This document shows, piece by piece, positions 1-13,190 of a stretch of 64,000 bases of DNA. The notes under the pieces were generated by a model. It was given only the letters and a program-made list of their open reading frames with translations, was not told the origin of the DNA and did not search any database. The stretch's first letter is position 1, and every line of letters starts with the position of its first letter. Position numbers and translations under genes: made by a program. The stretch is from positions 7,757,501-7,821,500 of the forward strand of contig OX327703.1 of NCBI GenBank assembly GCA_946807835.1. Reading direction: 5' to 3'. The DNA comes from Ailanthus altissimus. Its lineage: Eukaryota > Streptophyta > Magnoliopsida > Sapindales > Simaroubaceae.

Positions 1-147
1 AGTTCTCTATATTCTTATAAATATATTAATGCGATTAATATATTGTATTTATTGTGTTTATTGCAAAATTTACACGTTTCCACTGCGTTAGACAATAGAC
101 ACAATTGCACATACATACACCCACGTGCCTTAGATCCGCCGACAATA
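1..147 (+). mobile_element. 3' end fragment of a Copia-type LTR
   Basis: The reverse complement of this stretch matches the beginning of the LTR at 55553 nearly base for base over about 140 bases, including the shared words around ATCTAA, GTGGGTGTATG and GTGCAATTGTG. It is therefore the right-hand end of an LTR in plus orientation; the rest lies outside the window. The end reads GACAATA where a canonical end would be GACAACA. The downstream bases only weakly resemble a tRNA-Met primer site, so solo LTR versus 5' LTR cannot be decided. Confidence 0.7.
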
Positions 148-731
148 ATGTCCTTAGAGTAAATTGTAATGTTCTTCTTATTCATTTTCCTTCTTGCTTT
201 TCTTGAGTCCAACTTGTTTTGTTTGTGATTTCTATTTCATTGGTGATTGCATTATGCCTTTACTCTGAGACTTCATTTATTAATGATTTCTTTGCCTGCC
301 TAACAATATATTGCACTGATAGTGAAGAACTTAACTTGTGCTTAATGCATTCTCTTGAAATTCTTATCAGATTGTTATTCTAAAATTAACGAGTTTCTTG
401 AAATTCTTATCAATAAATTGACTGAGATGCCATGTGATTTTAAATGAATTGGCATTTTAGTCAATGCATGTTTTAGTTTACAGAGATGAATGATTTGAAG
501 ACATTGGGTCTTTTTTAGGCAAGACTGTTACCAGATAGTAAGGCATTTGTTGTGTAAGCAATGATAAGACATAGTATTCGATTTATGTCAAGGTTTGTTG
601 CTGCAGCCAATAAGTTTTCCAACTATTGCATTAACTTGACAACCATATATACTATAATTTAATTTATTGTTTCTATCAAATTTATTACAATTTGCTTATA
701 GATTTATTAGTTATTCATTTGTAGGTCAAAT
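148..731. other. AT-rich spacer, no feature seen
   Basis: No coding frame, RNA gene or terminal repeat is recognised. It lies between the LTR fragment and the hAT transposase and may contain the 5' leader of the hAT element, but a left hAT terminus matching the right one (starting TAGTGCTGGCAA) is not found. Confidence 0.4.
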
Positions 732-3090
732 ATGTCAAATCCTATATAACAGGAAGTGGATGATGATGTTAAAAGTGGTGATGAAACCTTAACTCAACAA
801 TGTGTCCAAATTGATAGTGGTGGAGGGAAAATGATAAGGTTATGATCGGTTGTGTGGCAATATTTTTATAAGAAAAAAGTCAATGAGGAGCAAAAAGCTA
901 TATATAAATATTGTAGCAAAGAGTATGTGGGGAGAAGTAGTGATGAAACTCATAATTTGTTGATCTATATGAACAAATATAAGATAAAGAGACAAAATAA
1001 AATGATGAAGTGTAAAAGTACTTGGAAAACTATATAAGTTGATGAGGGAAATACAAGAGTAGAGACTTGGAGTTTTGATCAAGAATTTACAAGGAAAACA
1101 ATAACATATACAATTATCAAACACAGGTACCCATTGAGTATAGTGGAGCATGAAGGGTTTAGATAGATATTAGTATCCATTAATCCACTTTGGAAGAACG
1201 TAGCTCGTAATGCATTAAAAAAAGAAATTATTAATTTGTATGAGTTTGAAAATGTGAAGAATATGAGTTTGTTGGAGGGTCTTCAAAGTAAGGTTGCAAT
1301 TACAATGGATATGTGGATGACAGATATACAAAACCAAGGGTATATGGTAGTCACTGCACACTTTATTAATGACACTTGGGTTTTACGGAGTCAAGTTTTG
1401 AGGTGCGTTCTTAAGTTTTATTTACAATATAACAAAATATTATTATTGTTAATGTTAATTATAATAACATCCTATTCCTTTTATTTAATTATTATTGTAA
1501 GTTTATACGTGTGCAACATCCATACACTGTTAGAACACTTGCTGACTTATCAATGACTTGTTTGGTAGAACTTAATATTGAGCGCAAAGTATCTTCGGTC
1601 ACTATTGATAATTGTTCTACAAATGATCGTATAATTAGTTATTTGTTAACGAATATTAAAAAGTCTAACTTGCTCATGAGTAGAATTTATTTCATATTTG
1701 TTGTTGTGCCCATATCCTAAATTTGATTGTAAAGGAAAGATTAGACATGGTTTGTGATATAATAGGCAAATTTGATGAAAGTGTTATTTTTTAGAATGCA
1801 TCACCAAAAACAAGAGAAAAATGTAAGGATAATGCTATTCGGGCTGGTATAACAAATGGTATGAAATTAGTGCTTGATTGTCCTAATAGATGAAATTGTT
1901 GTTATCTCATGCTTTCATCTGCATTGCACTTTAAGAATGCTTTCAGTTGATTGTATCAAATTAATGCACAATACACTACTATGCCTAGTGAGCAAGAGTG
2001 GAACTTGATTAATGAATTGGAAGATAATTTGAAATCATTTTATGATCTCACTTGTTTGTTTTCTGATCCAACATATACTATATCAAACACTTTTTTTTTT
2101 TATCATGTTAGTGAGATTAGATCATCCTTGAATGATTGGTCTTCATTGGATTATGAAGAGATTAGAAATATAACTTTAAGCATGTTAAAAAAATTTGAAA
2201 AATATTTAAAAGACTTTCATGGTATGTTAGGTGTTTCTTCTATATTAGACCTAAGGTACAAAATGAGGTTGGTTGAATATTATTTTTCTATGTGTTATAA
2301 TGTTGACTCTCCTTATTATATTGATCAAATACATACCTTTTGTGAAGACTTGGTAAAGGAGTACAAATTGAAATTGTTTTCAAATAAGAGTTCTTATCCT
2401 TAAACTAGCTCATTTTCAACTTCTTCTATTTCTATAAAAACGGGGCCTCCTCGTAAAAAAAAGCCCAACGATTTTTGGGTTATCAAGACTTTGTAAGGGT
2501 AGGCAATACTATGAATGACAAGACAGAGTTAGAGACATATTTAAATGAAAATGTATTAACATTTAAAAAGGGCTTTGATGTTTTGGGTTGGTGGAATGTA
2601 AATACAAGCAAGTATCCTAAATTGGCCCGTATGGCTAGAGATATCTTGACAATTCCAATTACCACAGACGCTTCTGAGTCAGCATTTAGTGCAAGTAGTA
2701 GAATTCTTACTCCACATCGTAATAGCCTTCATCCAAATACAATTAAGGCTCTGATGTGCTGTCAAAGTTGGCTACACGATAAATCAAAAGGTATAAAGTT
2801 TTTTAAATTATATTTTATTTACTTTTTTATTATTATTTTTATTATAATTACCATGTTGTTTATCTTTTTTTTTTCTATACTTTGAATTAGCTACCTATTT
2901 TAAGATGGAAAATCGACACATTAACTGATGATAAGAAAAAAGATTGTAAGAAAGATGAAGATGAAGAACATGAGGTGAATATTTTTATAAATATTATTAG
3001 TTTCTTATATTAATACATGTTTAATATTACTGAACATAATCTTTTGATATTTTATGATGTAGGGTTGTGGAGAAACTTGAAGAAATTTTT
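732..3090 (+). pseudogene. hAT-family transposase, BED zinc finger type, degenerate
   Basis: This is a broken transposase of the hAT (Ac/RICESLEEPER-like) superfamily, enzymes that excise and reinsert DNA elements. From an ATG at 732 one frame runs to about 1402 but carries stops at 747, 843, 1035 and 1164. Near 852-1000 it shows a BED-finger pattern (VWQYF, then KYCSKEY, then later His). Around 1250-1400 comes the hAT block with VAITMDMWMTD and a VTAHFINDTW motif. A GT-AG intron or frameshift lies at about 1403-1501. The 1510-1690 block contains VTIDNCSTND. After further breaks, 1950-2400 is the helical middle, and 2540-2790 is the C-terminal hATC dimerisation domain (ASESAFSASSRILTPHRNSL). 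Small exons may follow to about 3090. Family assignment is firm; activity is excluded by the stops. Confidence 0.88.
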
Positions 3091-3359
3091 TTTTTTTATA
3101 TATTGTATTTTTTATTTGAAGTAATTTGGCACATTTGAAAACTATATACAGTTTAATATGTTTACATTGTTATGATTAATGATATTAAGTTGTTTTGTTT
3201 AAGTGATTTATATATCTTTAAAATAATTTTATAATATTAGGTTTAGTTATAATATAACTAATATTTAATAATTTAGATAATTTATTTTTAAAAAGTATTC
3301 TTTGAAAATTCTTTTAACAATTAGTTCCATTTATTTTAAATACGTTTAATAATAAAGCT

Positions 3360-3541
3360 CAAAAATAAAAATTGGGTAACGGGTCCTATGGGTTATACCC
3401 AATTTGATTAGGTGTAACCCTATCCAAATCCATTCTAAAGATTTAGGTATAGGGTAGATTGGAAAGTAACCAAACCCATTTGAATATGGGTTTGAGTCAG
3501 GTGAAACCTACCCAACCCATCACAACACAATTGCCAGCACT
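3360..3541 (+). repeat. hAT right subterminal region and terminal inverted repeat
   Basis: The stretch is packed with short words of the type GGGTT and CCCAACCC in both orientations, typical of hAT subterminal transposase-binding regions. It ends in a candidate terminal repeat whose outward reading is TAGTGCTGGCAATTGTG (3525-3541). The bases immediately after (ATTTTTAT) would be the 8-bp target duplication, but the left end is not found, so this cannot be confirmed. Confidence 0.6.
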
Positions 3542-4750
3542 AATTTTTATATATTATAATTGAGTTACTATATTTTTATAGGTGGGAGATAAAGTTAATA
3601 TTCTAACTAATGTGTCACTAATTAGTGATTATCCCTTATTAAGTAGCTGTAGACTTTTTATTCTTTATTAATATAGTTATCATATAATTATAATAAAAAA
3701 CTAACATATCAAAGCTACACTAGTTGCGATACAAGCTTTCTATCATAATTATGTAAGCATAAAATTTCTCTTACAAAATATTAATGAAATTGTTTAGGTA
3801 AGTGAAAAGCTCCATTTTAGAAGCATAAACATTAAGGGGTTTGATAAGTATTTGAAACTTTTGGTTACAAAGCAAGTAGCACCACCATTAAGGTCGTTGG
3901 CTGACGATCTAGCTAGTGGAGATAGCGCTGCATCTTTACTCGAATATGGTGTCTGCCATTTTGTTTATTGTTTTACACTCTTCTGGTGTTGCCACCGATG
4001 ATCTACGGCGGCCTACTTCATTTTTTCAATTTTTTATTTTTTTTAATTTATTCTTCTTTCTAAATTTTTAACTTTTTATTTAATTCTTTATAAAACGTTT
4101 TATTATTAAAAGAAGAAAACTTCCAATAATCTAGTGACACCTATCATTTGTAACTTATGACACATGTCATTTTATTTTATAATTTATTTAAAATATATAA
4201 AAGAAATCATATTATAACATGTGTCACTGTTTTTAAATTAAAAGTTGGCTAAATTTAGGACATGTGTTTTTTTAAGAGTTGCCCAGTTCACCTTTTAAAT
4301 TGATGGAATATACCACTTGATAAAAAGTTGTTTTTAGTCCCTTTTGAAATTATTAGGATGGATAAGTCTTGTTTAACAAACTTAGGGGTCCAAATGTCCT
4401 TTTCTCTAATAAAAATAGTACTATTCAATTTCATCACTATTATATATTTATCAAAAGGTGAGTTAGAGGTTCACACTACTACCATTAAAGAGTTGCAATA
4501 TAACTAAACTGTATATAGTTTAACTAAGGGTGGGCAAGAATTTAAAACAAAAAGCCTATCCGAGTTGAACCCACTGGTTCAATTTAGTTTATATATATAA
4601 AAAATAGTTGTTTAATTCTTATTAATAGATAACCAAAAATGCTGGTTTGGTTATATAAATATCCAGAACTAGACCAAAAAAATCAATTTTTAGTAAAGCT
4701 AAAGCACAAGTTCAACAAACCGATATAACATAGGAGAGAAAACCTATTGA
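3542..4750. other. Intergenic, with one unrecognised open segment
   Basis: Mostly AT-rich. On the plus strand 3801-4007 is open, preceded by a pyrimidine-rich TTTAG and containing a composition-balanced stretch (reading ...KQVAPPLRSLADDLASGDS...) unlike its surroundings; a GT follows near 3951. It could be a stray host exon, but I do not recognise it and it has no start codon. At about 4528-4700 there is a hAT-MITE-like sequence opening AAGGGTGGGCAAGAA, unconfirmed by a second end. Confidence 0.3.
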
Positions 4751-4998
4751 GAAGAAATATGATTTTGTAAGAGAGCTTGTGCAAAAAGATGAGTTCATGG
4801 TATCCAAAATTATATTAGCAAATAAGTTTAATGGATCCATTCATTAAGTCATTATTAGTAAAGAGTTTTAAAAATCTTATAAATGATAGGTGAGTTCAAT
4901 AGATGCTTGACATGCTTTAGGAAAAGTAGAAAATTATTAGACATTTTATGTTATTGGTGCCCTTAAAGCATGCGTAATAAAATTTTCTTATTAATGCA

Positions 4999-5026
4999 AT
5001 ATATATATATATATATATATATATAT
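4999..5026. repeat. (AT)14 microsatellite
   Basis: Pure AT dinucleotide run inside the Copia LTR, a likely length-polymorphic site. Confidence 0.95.
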
Positions 5027-5081
5027 TCGAGTATATATTAATGAGCCCCATTTATAAGTATATCATTTATGTATTAGGTAT

Positions 5082-6428
5082 TGATAAGGGTTCATTAAGT
5101 CTAATATTTTCATCTTCCAAACTTAATATTTATTTGTAGAAATTCAGATTATCTGGCTTTTAATGTATTTTATTATTATTTTTGTAGGTTTAGATTCAAT
5201 TGAGCAAATAGGGTCGAAACTCTAATGAAAATAAGTAAAAAAATCAAATTGTTACAGTATGCCACAGTGATTTGCTACAATAATATGCTACGGTGATTAT
5301 GCTATAGTACCTATTGCCGTGGTGACCAAAGCAGTGTCTCAGCGCCGCAGTGACCAAGATCCAGGGCCGCGGTACCAGTGGTTGTGAATAGTACAGGGTG
5401 AACAATTTTGCTACAGTAACTCATGAACAGTATTTTGAAGATAAAAACTTATAAATAGAAGACTATAAATCTTAATTAGAGGGGAGAAAAAAAAAAGAGA
5501 CAAAAACTTAGAGAAAGAATTCACAACACAAAATCAAAGATCAAAACCAAAGATTGAAGAACCAAAATCAAGATTCAAGTTTCAAGTCAAGATTGAGCAA
5601 GAAGCACATCAATGAGTCACTTTGATTAGTTTTTATTCTCTTTCTTTATCATTATGTTCTTATTCTTGTTGATGTTTATAAATTGGTTAAATACTTTTGG
5701 TTTTGTGATGAGCTAAACTTATTATTCTAGGGTTAAACTATGTGAACCTAGCATGTAGTTGGATTTCATTGATTTTTAGTTTATGAACTTAATTATTATA
5801 ATTGATTTATTTTATTTTGTGTTTATGCTTTCATTATATATGGCCAATATTATGAATGATTGAGGAACCACGATGAACTTGGCAAAGGGATTTATGGTTG
5901 AGCCAATAGTAGTTTGATGCATGATCATAGGGTAACAACTATGAGTTCCATTTAGGATAGACATATACCTAAGTGGTATGTATGGTATAATTTAGACTTG
6001 ATCTTAATGAATTAAATTCTGATTTGATTATCATAGACATATAGGTGATTGTTAGAATGTGTAATAGTCACTTGACCATTGATAGAGGCTTGTGATGAGA
6101 TTAGTGTCTAAGCCAATCAATTGGTATTAAGGGATTAACTAATTGGATAATGAGTCCAATGAAATACTAGGGGACAAGTCAAAACCATAGATTATCTTTA
6201 TTTATGAATTCTACTTTTTACTTTTGTTCAGTTTAATTGATGGAGTAAATTAGTTAAATAAATTTTAGATTGTGATTTTCTGAATAAATGTTAAGTAGGT
6301 ACAATTTTAGTACTTGATTTATAGAATTAGATTGCATAGTCCCCATAAGATCGATATCTGGACTTAAAATCCTATATTACTTGATACGATAGCATGCACT
6401 TGCACTTAGCTACTATAACACACAATCA
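5082..6428 (+). mobile_element. Athila-like Gypsy solo LTR with perfect TSD
   Basis: The 1347-base LTR starts TGATAAGG, ends ACAATCA and is flanked by an exact GGTAT duplication (5077-5081 and 6429-6433). It has a TATA box (TATAAATA, 5450-5457). Near its 3' end is the phrase ACTTGATACGATAGC, shared with the LTRs ending at 28347 and 63322. Most of the R/U5 half aligns by eye with those two copies. No internal coding sequence follows, so it is a solo LTR left by LTR-LTR recombination, inserted into the older Copia LTR. Confidence 0.88.
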
Positions 6429-7724
6429 GGTATATGATGCTACTACAAAAGAAATAGATCACAAGTTCTTTTATAAATTAACAATGTTCACAATTATTAA
6501 TAAAGAATGAATTTTATTATATAAGACTATAGTTTTTAGACTTCTCATAGTAGTTGTTTTATCTTGATCATGAATCTAGAGACTTTGAGTAAAAAAACTA
6601 GTGTATATGATATATTAAACTGGACTATTGTGAATTTTGATCTAGTTAACAAAATTTCAGTGATCTTAATTCATAAAAGCTTTAATGAATTTGCTTGACC
6701 TAAATCCTGAGCAAGTACTAAACTTGCTTTAATATGTTATATCTTTGACTTATCATAGAGTGAGATCCAATTAAATGGTCAAAACACTTATTGCTTGAAG
6801 ATGTCATTTCATGAGTCGTAAGAACATATACTCATAAGATAGAATCTATGTTTAGTGATGTTCACTTAGACTATTTGCAGTGTTTAATCATTTAAATATG
6901 TTAGTGTAAATTATTCAATAATTTCTTTTTATTGAATAATAATATTTATTTGTAATTTTGTTTTAACAATAACCTTTCATTAATCACAAATGGCCATCAA
7001 CTGGAACCTCAATATCATCATTTACCAATAAACGGACATGAAGAGAACAAGAAACACATGGTAGAATAATAGATGCTGGTAGAGTATATAGACTTTGTAA
7101 ATTATTTACAAATAAAGATATATTAAAAAATAATTATTAAAGTATTCAGTGACTTCGAAATTAATAAGTAATTAGAAAGGTAAGATATTTTTCTATGGCC
7201 TAACTTTAATCATTGACATTAATAAAGGGTCAATTAAGTAGTTATTATTAGTCTAAGACCAAGCCTAATTTAATCCAAAGAGTTTTAATCAAAATGGACT
7301 CTTTTTCTCACGTGGCTTACTAGAGTACAATTTTTGGTTCTTAGTGGAATAGCCTAGAGTTAATTTAGAAGATCGAATGGGTTATAAGATGACTTGGGTT
7401 AGGCCTTTTAAGTTGGAGCTAAGAAATTGATGGGTCTGTTAGTCCTTCTATCAGCTTAAACTCGAATCAAACTTTAAATTTCTATCTATAAGGTGGTGAC
7501 TATATTTTGGGGAGGTAGGGAGCAGTAAATAGAATTGGTCTATTATGTTGTCTATGAAGCTTCATATGCCTACATATGAAGTTTTATGATTGAAGATAGT
7601 AGAAACGATTATAGTTAATCAATCCAAAGTTTAACAAACAATGAATTGAGGTTATTCACTATTCTTATACATCTAATTATGAACGAGAGGATGTAGATTC
7701 TACATTAATTTAGATACTAACAAT

Positions 7725-7737
7725 TGGTATTAGAGTC
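7725..7737 (+). other. Decayed tRNA-Met primer-binding site
   Basis: Reads TGGTATTAGAGTC, two changes from the Copia consensus TGGTATCAGAGC, two bases after the LTR end ACA at 7722. It fixes the LTR boundary and plus orientation of this element. Confidence 0.8.
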
Positions 7738-7774
7738 GTTTTGTTTCATATTACATGTATAGTTTATTAACTTA

Positions 7775-7903
7775 GAGATATTATCATTAATACCTATAGG
7801 GTATTGGCTAATATCATAATTACTCGAGAGTTTAAAAAATTCACATTAATACCTAAAGGTTTGGAAAAGTATGCACAAATGTCTAACCATTAGGGATCTG
7901 TTG
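7775..7903 (+). repeat. MULE left terminal inverted repeat
   Basis: Matches the reverse complement of 14635-14757 with scattered differences. Shared words include ATTAATACC, ATTGGCTAATATCA and AATGTCTAACCAT. Confidence 0.82.
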
Positions 7904-8749
7904 TGAAAGTTAATGTGATAAAGGGGTAATGAGGTTATATCATTTAGATATTATAAATCAATACATGTCAAATAAAAAAAATCATGTGGTATTGCAATTG
8001 TTACCAAATAGCCTTAAAAGTATATCCAAACAACTCTTATCAATGTTACCAGACACCATGGTATGCCAATTCCCACTTTGATGCCTTTTGTTTACCTATA
8101 AAGGACTTTAGAAATAAAATGACTGCTTTTGGAAAATCCAACGATGATCGATTTGTCACCGCAAAAGTGATGTCATGAAAAAGATGTCATAAAAGAGACA
8201 ATCACATAGTCACTGTAAAAGTGATGACCACTTCAAGTGAGATTTTTTTAACTCAGGTTGAAGTACTTTTTGTTTTATTTTTTTGACTTTTAGAGAATTG
8301 GTTGGGTTGCACTAGGGTTTTGTGTCTTGATATGTTTTACAAGTTTTTTTGTCATTATGAAGTTATGGATATGGTAATTTAATTCATCAAGATTGATTTC
8401 AATGGTTACATGTAGGTACATTACTTGCATGATATGTTCCTTATCTATTAAAATATATGTACATGTATGTAAATGATAATTGATGGTTGAGAAATAGCAT
8501 ACTTGCATGTAGGTACTATAGAAGCAGACAGGATTGATGATTACTTTGAATATATATTAGTTTGGGTTGTGTTATTTTGATTTTGTTATGCTTTATGATT
8601 TTATTTTAGATCCTGAATCTGTTATATTTAAATTTATTTTAGGATGGTGTTGTTTCTTTGACTGGTTCTATGTTCGGTAAGAGTGAGATATAGGATAATG
8701 TTAATGCAGATAAGTTTAATAAAGTCTATTTGTTAAACAATGTTATGAA

Positions 8750-11700
8750 TGGTGTTATGATAAAATAGTCCATCCTATAGTGAAATACAAAATTGAGGCA
8801 TCTTACCTTAATCTAAGGGTAGGCTGTACTAGAGGATGACATAGATGTATCGTTAATATTTGAGTTATTTTTGTCTAGAAGGGTTACAAGCATCAAGATA
8901 ACTACAGATATAGTTCCATTAGATGTAATCCATATTCCATTACTATAGGATCCAAAACCTAGTACTTTAGAACATGATAAGGAAGTTGATAATATAATGA
9001 GTCAATTATTTGATAGCCAAAAAATGTCATGCACTATCCTATGTAGTCTCAACACCTAGCCCCACATAAATATTGTTGATGTTCCTGAAATTCTCACCCA
9101 AAATGACCCACCTATCTAAACTACAATTCCAAAAAACAATTGACCTAAACACTACATCACACAACACGCCAAGGGTTTTTCATATAGATGACGAGGTAAA
9201 TAAGTCCTTCTATTTCTCTTATAAGGAGAAAACTGTGGAGGGATCTCTAGAGGGAGATGGTAACTATTTAGCAATAGTTAAGTTAACGATTGTATAAAAG
9301 AGTACGAGTCTGATAATGATAATTTTATTATTAGCTCATTTGACGAGGGGGATGAAGATTATAAGATGTTTAGGAAAATTCGTAGGAAAGTATGTGTAGA
9401 GAAATTAAAGAAGCCAATTTCATTTGAAGTTTAAAGTGGCGCTTACACTTTAAAGTGCATTTTTAAAAAATGTTTACACTAAAGAGGGTGAAGAGTTAAA
9501 TTTCAAAGGTGACAGTGAAGTGTGCATCTGAGGTTGCCCTTGGAGGATACATGATAATAGGTAGAAAGGTTTATTGTCCTTTATGGTTAAGATTCATAAC
9601 CTTAGCCATACATATTTGAGATCTTTCAAATCTATTTAGGCTAAATCACTATAACTTGTAAAACAATTGGAGAGCTTAGTGAAAGCAGTACCTAAGGTCA
9701 AAGATGAAGTGCTAGAGCAATAATTACTATGAAAATATGGAGTTAGTGTTGATAGGCAGAGAATTTATATAGCTACAAGAAGGGGCATATACATGATTAA
9801 AGAGGACTATATTCAGTCTTATGCTGACCAGCATAAGTATGCACATATGATTATGAAATATAACTATAATATCCAATCCCTATTAGTAGTATTGGCGCCT
9901 AGATTTCGGTATAGAATAAATAAGACACCGTAGGATTACTCGATTTTAACCCTATTAGAAATATTCCCTTTATAGTGCACGTGAGAGATATTAGACATAA
10001 TTTGGTAATTTCACACTCGATCGGTGCGCCGGACGACCCTAGAATATTTTTAAAATTTTTCTCTATTGGCTTGGAAAAGAAAATCCTAATTTACTACATG
10101 AATTTCCATTTAAGGGTTATGAATGGAACAAGCCTTTGTTGAGAAACATAATCCATATATTAGAGAATGGACCAATTAAAAAAAATCTCATGGATTGCCA
10201 AGTTGGAAGTTCTAGTTAGTTCTTTGAACTATTCTAACTAAATAGTTACAAATGAACTAATTACATAATTAGTTTTTAACTAATGGCAAATTAGAAGTTT
10301 TAAGTAAGTTGAAGGGCAAAATGGTCAATTGAGGGAGCACTATATATATGTTAGAAGTATGTAGAAATTTGAAGAGAGATCAAAACCAACACTTAGCCAA
10401 AAAAAGAGAGAAATTCGAGCTTCAAAGGGGGGTGCTGCTACAGTGACTATTCAAGTTCTTTTTCATGATTTTTCATGTGTAATCAAGCCAAAATAAGGTT
10501 ACATATGAATCCTTAAGCTCAATTGAAGCCTCAATTAGTAGAAATTCAAGAAAAAGAGGTAAGAAAAGCATTGTTTTATGAGTTTGATAAGTGAACTTTC
10601 AAGAATGCTCCAATTGACATTCTTATGTGTATTCTTGGCTTAGATTGAGTTGAATTCTAGTTTGGAGCTTGAAGGAGTCATCAATTTGAAGAAATTGGCA
10701 AGGTGAGAATTAGGATTTTTGGTGATTTTGTTGTAGAGATTTCAATTGATTGTAATTAGGGCTTTAGAATGAAATTGGCATGATTTTGTTGTAATTGGAA
10801 CAAGAAATTGAGGAAAGGAATGTGTTGGAACCTAGGGTGAAATTCTGCCACTTTAGGGAAGTTAGGAATTGAGTGGTGTTTTGATTCAATGTTGTGTGTA
10901 AATGATGCATATTGTGAATTGAATGTATATGGTTGATGGAAAAACCAAAAATGAAGAAAATGGGACATAATTGTCCATGTTGGAAAGGTGAAGGGCAAGT
11001 ATGTCCAATCAAATTATAAGGTGTTCAATAATTTTCAGGGCGCCGGATGGTGAGTTAGTTTCGATTATGGCTCCGTAACAAAAATCGGGAAGTAGTTTAC
11101 ATCCGGGCTTTGTATGCCGATTAGGGCATTTAGTAGTTAAATGCGATTCTAGTGTTCGATTTGGTTCTAAATGTCATTTATGGCACGTAGGTGAAGATAA
11201 CCGAGAGCGTTAACGGGAGCAGAAATCGGGAGTGAAATTGAGCGCGGAGAGGTTGTGAGTGGAAATCTGCCATTTCTTTTACTTTTCGGTTATTATGTTT
11301 TCGCACAATGACTATGTATGTTTTATGAGCTTTCGATGCATAAACATGATTTATGATCTTGATATATTCATAGACATGCTTTTACATGATCGATTTGTGA
11401 AACAGTTTTAAAATTTCTACATTCGCTTTTAAGGCCATTGGTACCCTCAGATTATAGTGGTGATGATTGGATTAGACCCAGCCGGTATATCCCGTGCACA
11501 TGGACAGGTCTTGGGGGTGTGTCACTAACTCCGGGAAGTTGGGATGTCGAGTCATGTGAGTCGCTCTATGTGTACGGGATATTGTCTCGCTATATGCATG
11601 CGATGTAGGATTCCGCTGCGTAGCCAGTGAGATGTCTTGAGATGTCACTGTGGGTGCTGCTAGTTGAGGTGCCCCGTGACCTACTCACGTATGCGGTGCT

Positions 11701-13190
11701 AGTTGAGTCGCTGCGTGGGTATAGAGTTTTAGGGTTACCATTGGTACAGTTTAGAAAGAAAATGACCGAGCGAGAATTTTATTAGTTTTCGATTTACCGA
11801 TAGCATTTATGCATTTATATGCATACAACAGTTATTATGTTATACAGATTCTGAATATAGTTTTCCAAAGATGTAGATAAAACCCGCTCGGCAAGATTTC
11901 ATTAGCATATGATATTAGAAACTGTTTTACAGTTTTACATCTGTTTTAGAAGCATAATTTCTGCATGTACTTTAGAAATTGCTATCTTTGTATAATGTTC
12001 TTGTAATTGAAATCTCATTTACACTCACTGAGCTCCTTTAGCTCACCCGTTTTATGTATTATGTTTTTAAACCCCTTTCTTAGGTGTAGGTCTCGATACG
12101 CAAGCTGCTGATTCTCCTGTTGCCGAGTAGTGGGCCGAATCCGAAGATTATTTTTGTACATGTAAATGTGCTAAATAGCACTCTTTACTTTATGCATAGT
12201 AGTAGTAGGCATGTATATTTGTATGAATGTTTCGAACCAACAAGAAAATATTTTGAGATTTTGATGATTATCTTTACTTTTCATGAGTATGCTTCTTTTG
12301 GGATTTAAATGAAATTTTTGAGTTGTGTTGGATTTGATTTAGAAAGGACCGGAGGTCCGAATTGGTAGTATTGAGATGTGTTGGAATTAGAAGTGAAAAT
12401 TCTTTGCAAGTTTATATGGATTTTCTGAAAAACAAGGGAAACTCTGTCCGTTTATTTTTAAAATCAAGATGTCGTTTTCATGTATATTACTAGACCTTCT
12501 TAGTAGTAACAAGAATTGAAAAGGGGTTCGCCTCGCGGAAATTTCTCAACATACCCAGTTAGGTTCGGAGGAACTTCCGTCGGGGTGCCCGGCAAGGCCG
12601 CTGGGATCTATAGTAGAGGGTCTCGGGTCGGGTCCTGTCAATAACCCTGGTATAGTTGCATTAATTTAATTAGAAATGCTAAACACAATGGATATAAATA
12701 ATAGAACCAACCCTTAATTTATACCTACAAAACCAACATTAAAGAGAATATTCATAGCCTTTCCAGCACAAAAAACATGTTTCTTGAGTGGTTATAGGAC
12801 TTTTATAGGGTTATATGAATTTTAATTGAAATGGAAGTGTGGTGGCATTCTATTGTCTGTTGTGGCTTCAGATGCCAACAATGATAAATTTCTAGTAGCA
12901 GTGTCTGTATGTGAGGTTGAGTTTACTAAGCGAAGTATTTTTTGTTTTATTTTTTGTGTGGATAAGTTATACCATTTGATTGGTTATGAGGATAGGAGGA
13001 TTGTGATATTTATAAGTGATAGACAAAATAGGCTAGTGGATGCATTGGAAGCACACTAGCCAAATTCACCAAAAATGTGGTGTCCCAAGCATATATATGT
13101 CAATTTTAGAAATAAATGACTTGGTTTACTCTTGAAGAATCTGTTTTGGCCTACATCTAGAGAGCCTGATAAACATAAATTCATAAAAAT
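8750..13190 (+). pseudogene. MULE (MURA-type) transposase, split and frameshifted
   Basis: This is a degenerate MuDR-superfamily transposase. The N-terminal region (about 8750-9300) is acidic and low in homology, as is usual. At 9430-9640 a frame with VKFQ/VKCASEVA-type residues and YCPLW resembles the MULE DNA-binding domain. After the LTR at 9865-12640, the frame resumes with NPGIVA, then SGYRTFIGLYEF and GGILLSVVASDANN. It continues with ISDRQ (where the family has ISDQQKGL) and CPKHIYVNFRNK at about 13070-13110, matching the catalytic core. Several in-frame stops exist. The core ends near LKNLFWPTSREPD (about 13180); the usual SWIM zinc-finger C terminus is not found. The element cannot move by itself. 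Confidence 0.85.
9865..12640 (+). mobile_element. 2.8-kb Gypsy-type solo LTR, exact TSD
   Basis: Flanked by ATAAC on both sides (9860-9864 and 12641-12645). It begins TATAATATCC, apparently from TG by a TG-to-TA change, and ends CCTGTCA. Excision in silico joins the transposase frame before it to the NPG motif after it, confirming both borders. Inside are a CACTATATATA promoter-like box near 10340, a GC-richer region at 11040-11270, and a G-rich tail (12530-12640). No gag or pol is present. Length and style suggest a long-LTR chromovirus such as Tekay/Del, which is an inference. Confidence 0.88.

Larger units (their letters stand above)
4750..7722 (+). mobile_element. Copia-type 5' LTR, split by a nested solo LTR
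   Basis: The right edge is well placed: it ends ...GATACTAACA at 7722 and is followed by a decayed tRNA-Met primer site. Removing the nested LTR at 5082-6428 joins two AT-rich parts into one LTR of roughly 1.6 kb. The left edge is a guess, since no matching 3' LTR or target duplication is seen. Only about 50 bases of internal sequence survive before the MULE begins at 7775. Confidence 0.6.

Noticed and set aside
840..1151. 103-codon minus-strand frame opposite the hAT transposase
   Set aside because: It is the antisense shadow of the BED-finger region; the plus strand carries the recognisable domain.
10756..11012. Two overlapping minus-strand frames of about 80 codons
   Set aside because: They lie wholly within the solo LTR 9865-12640, have no domain resemblance, and LTRs carry no genes.
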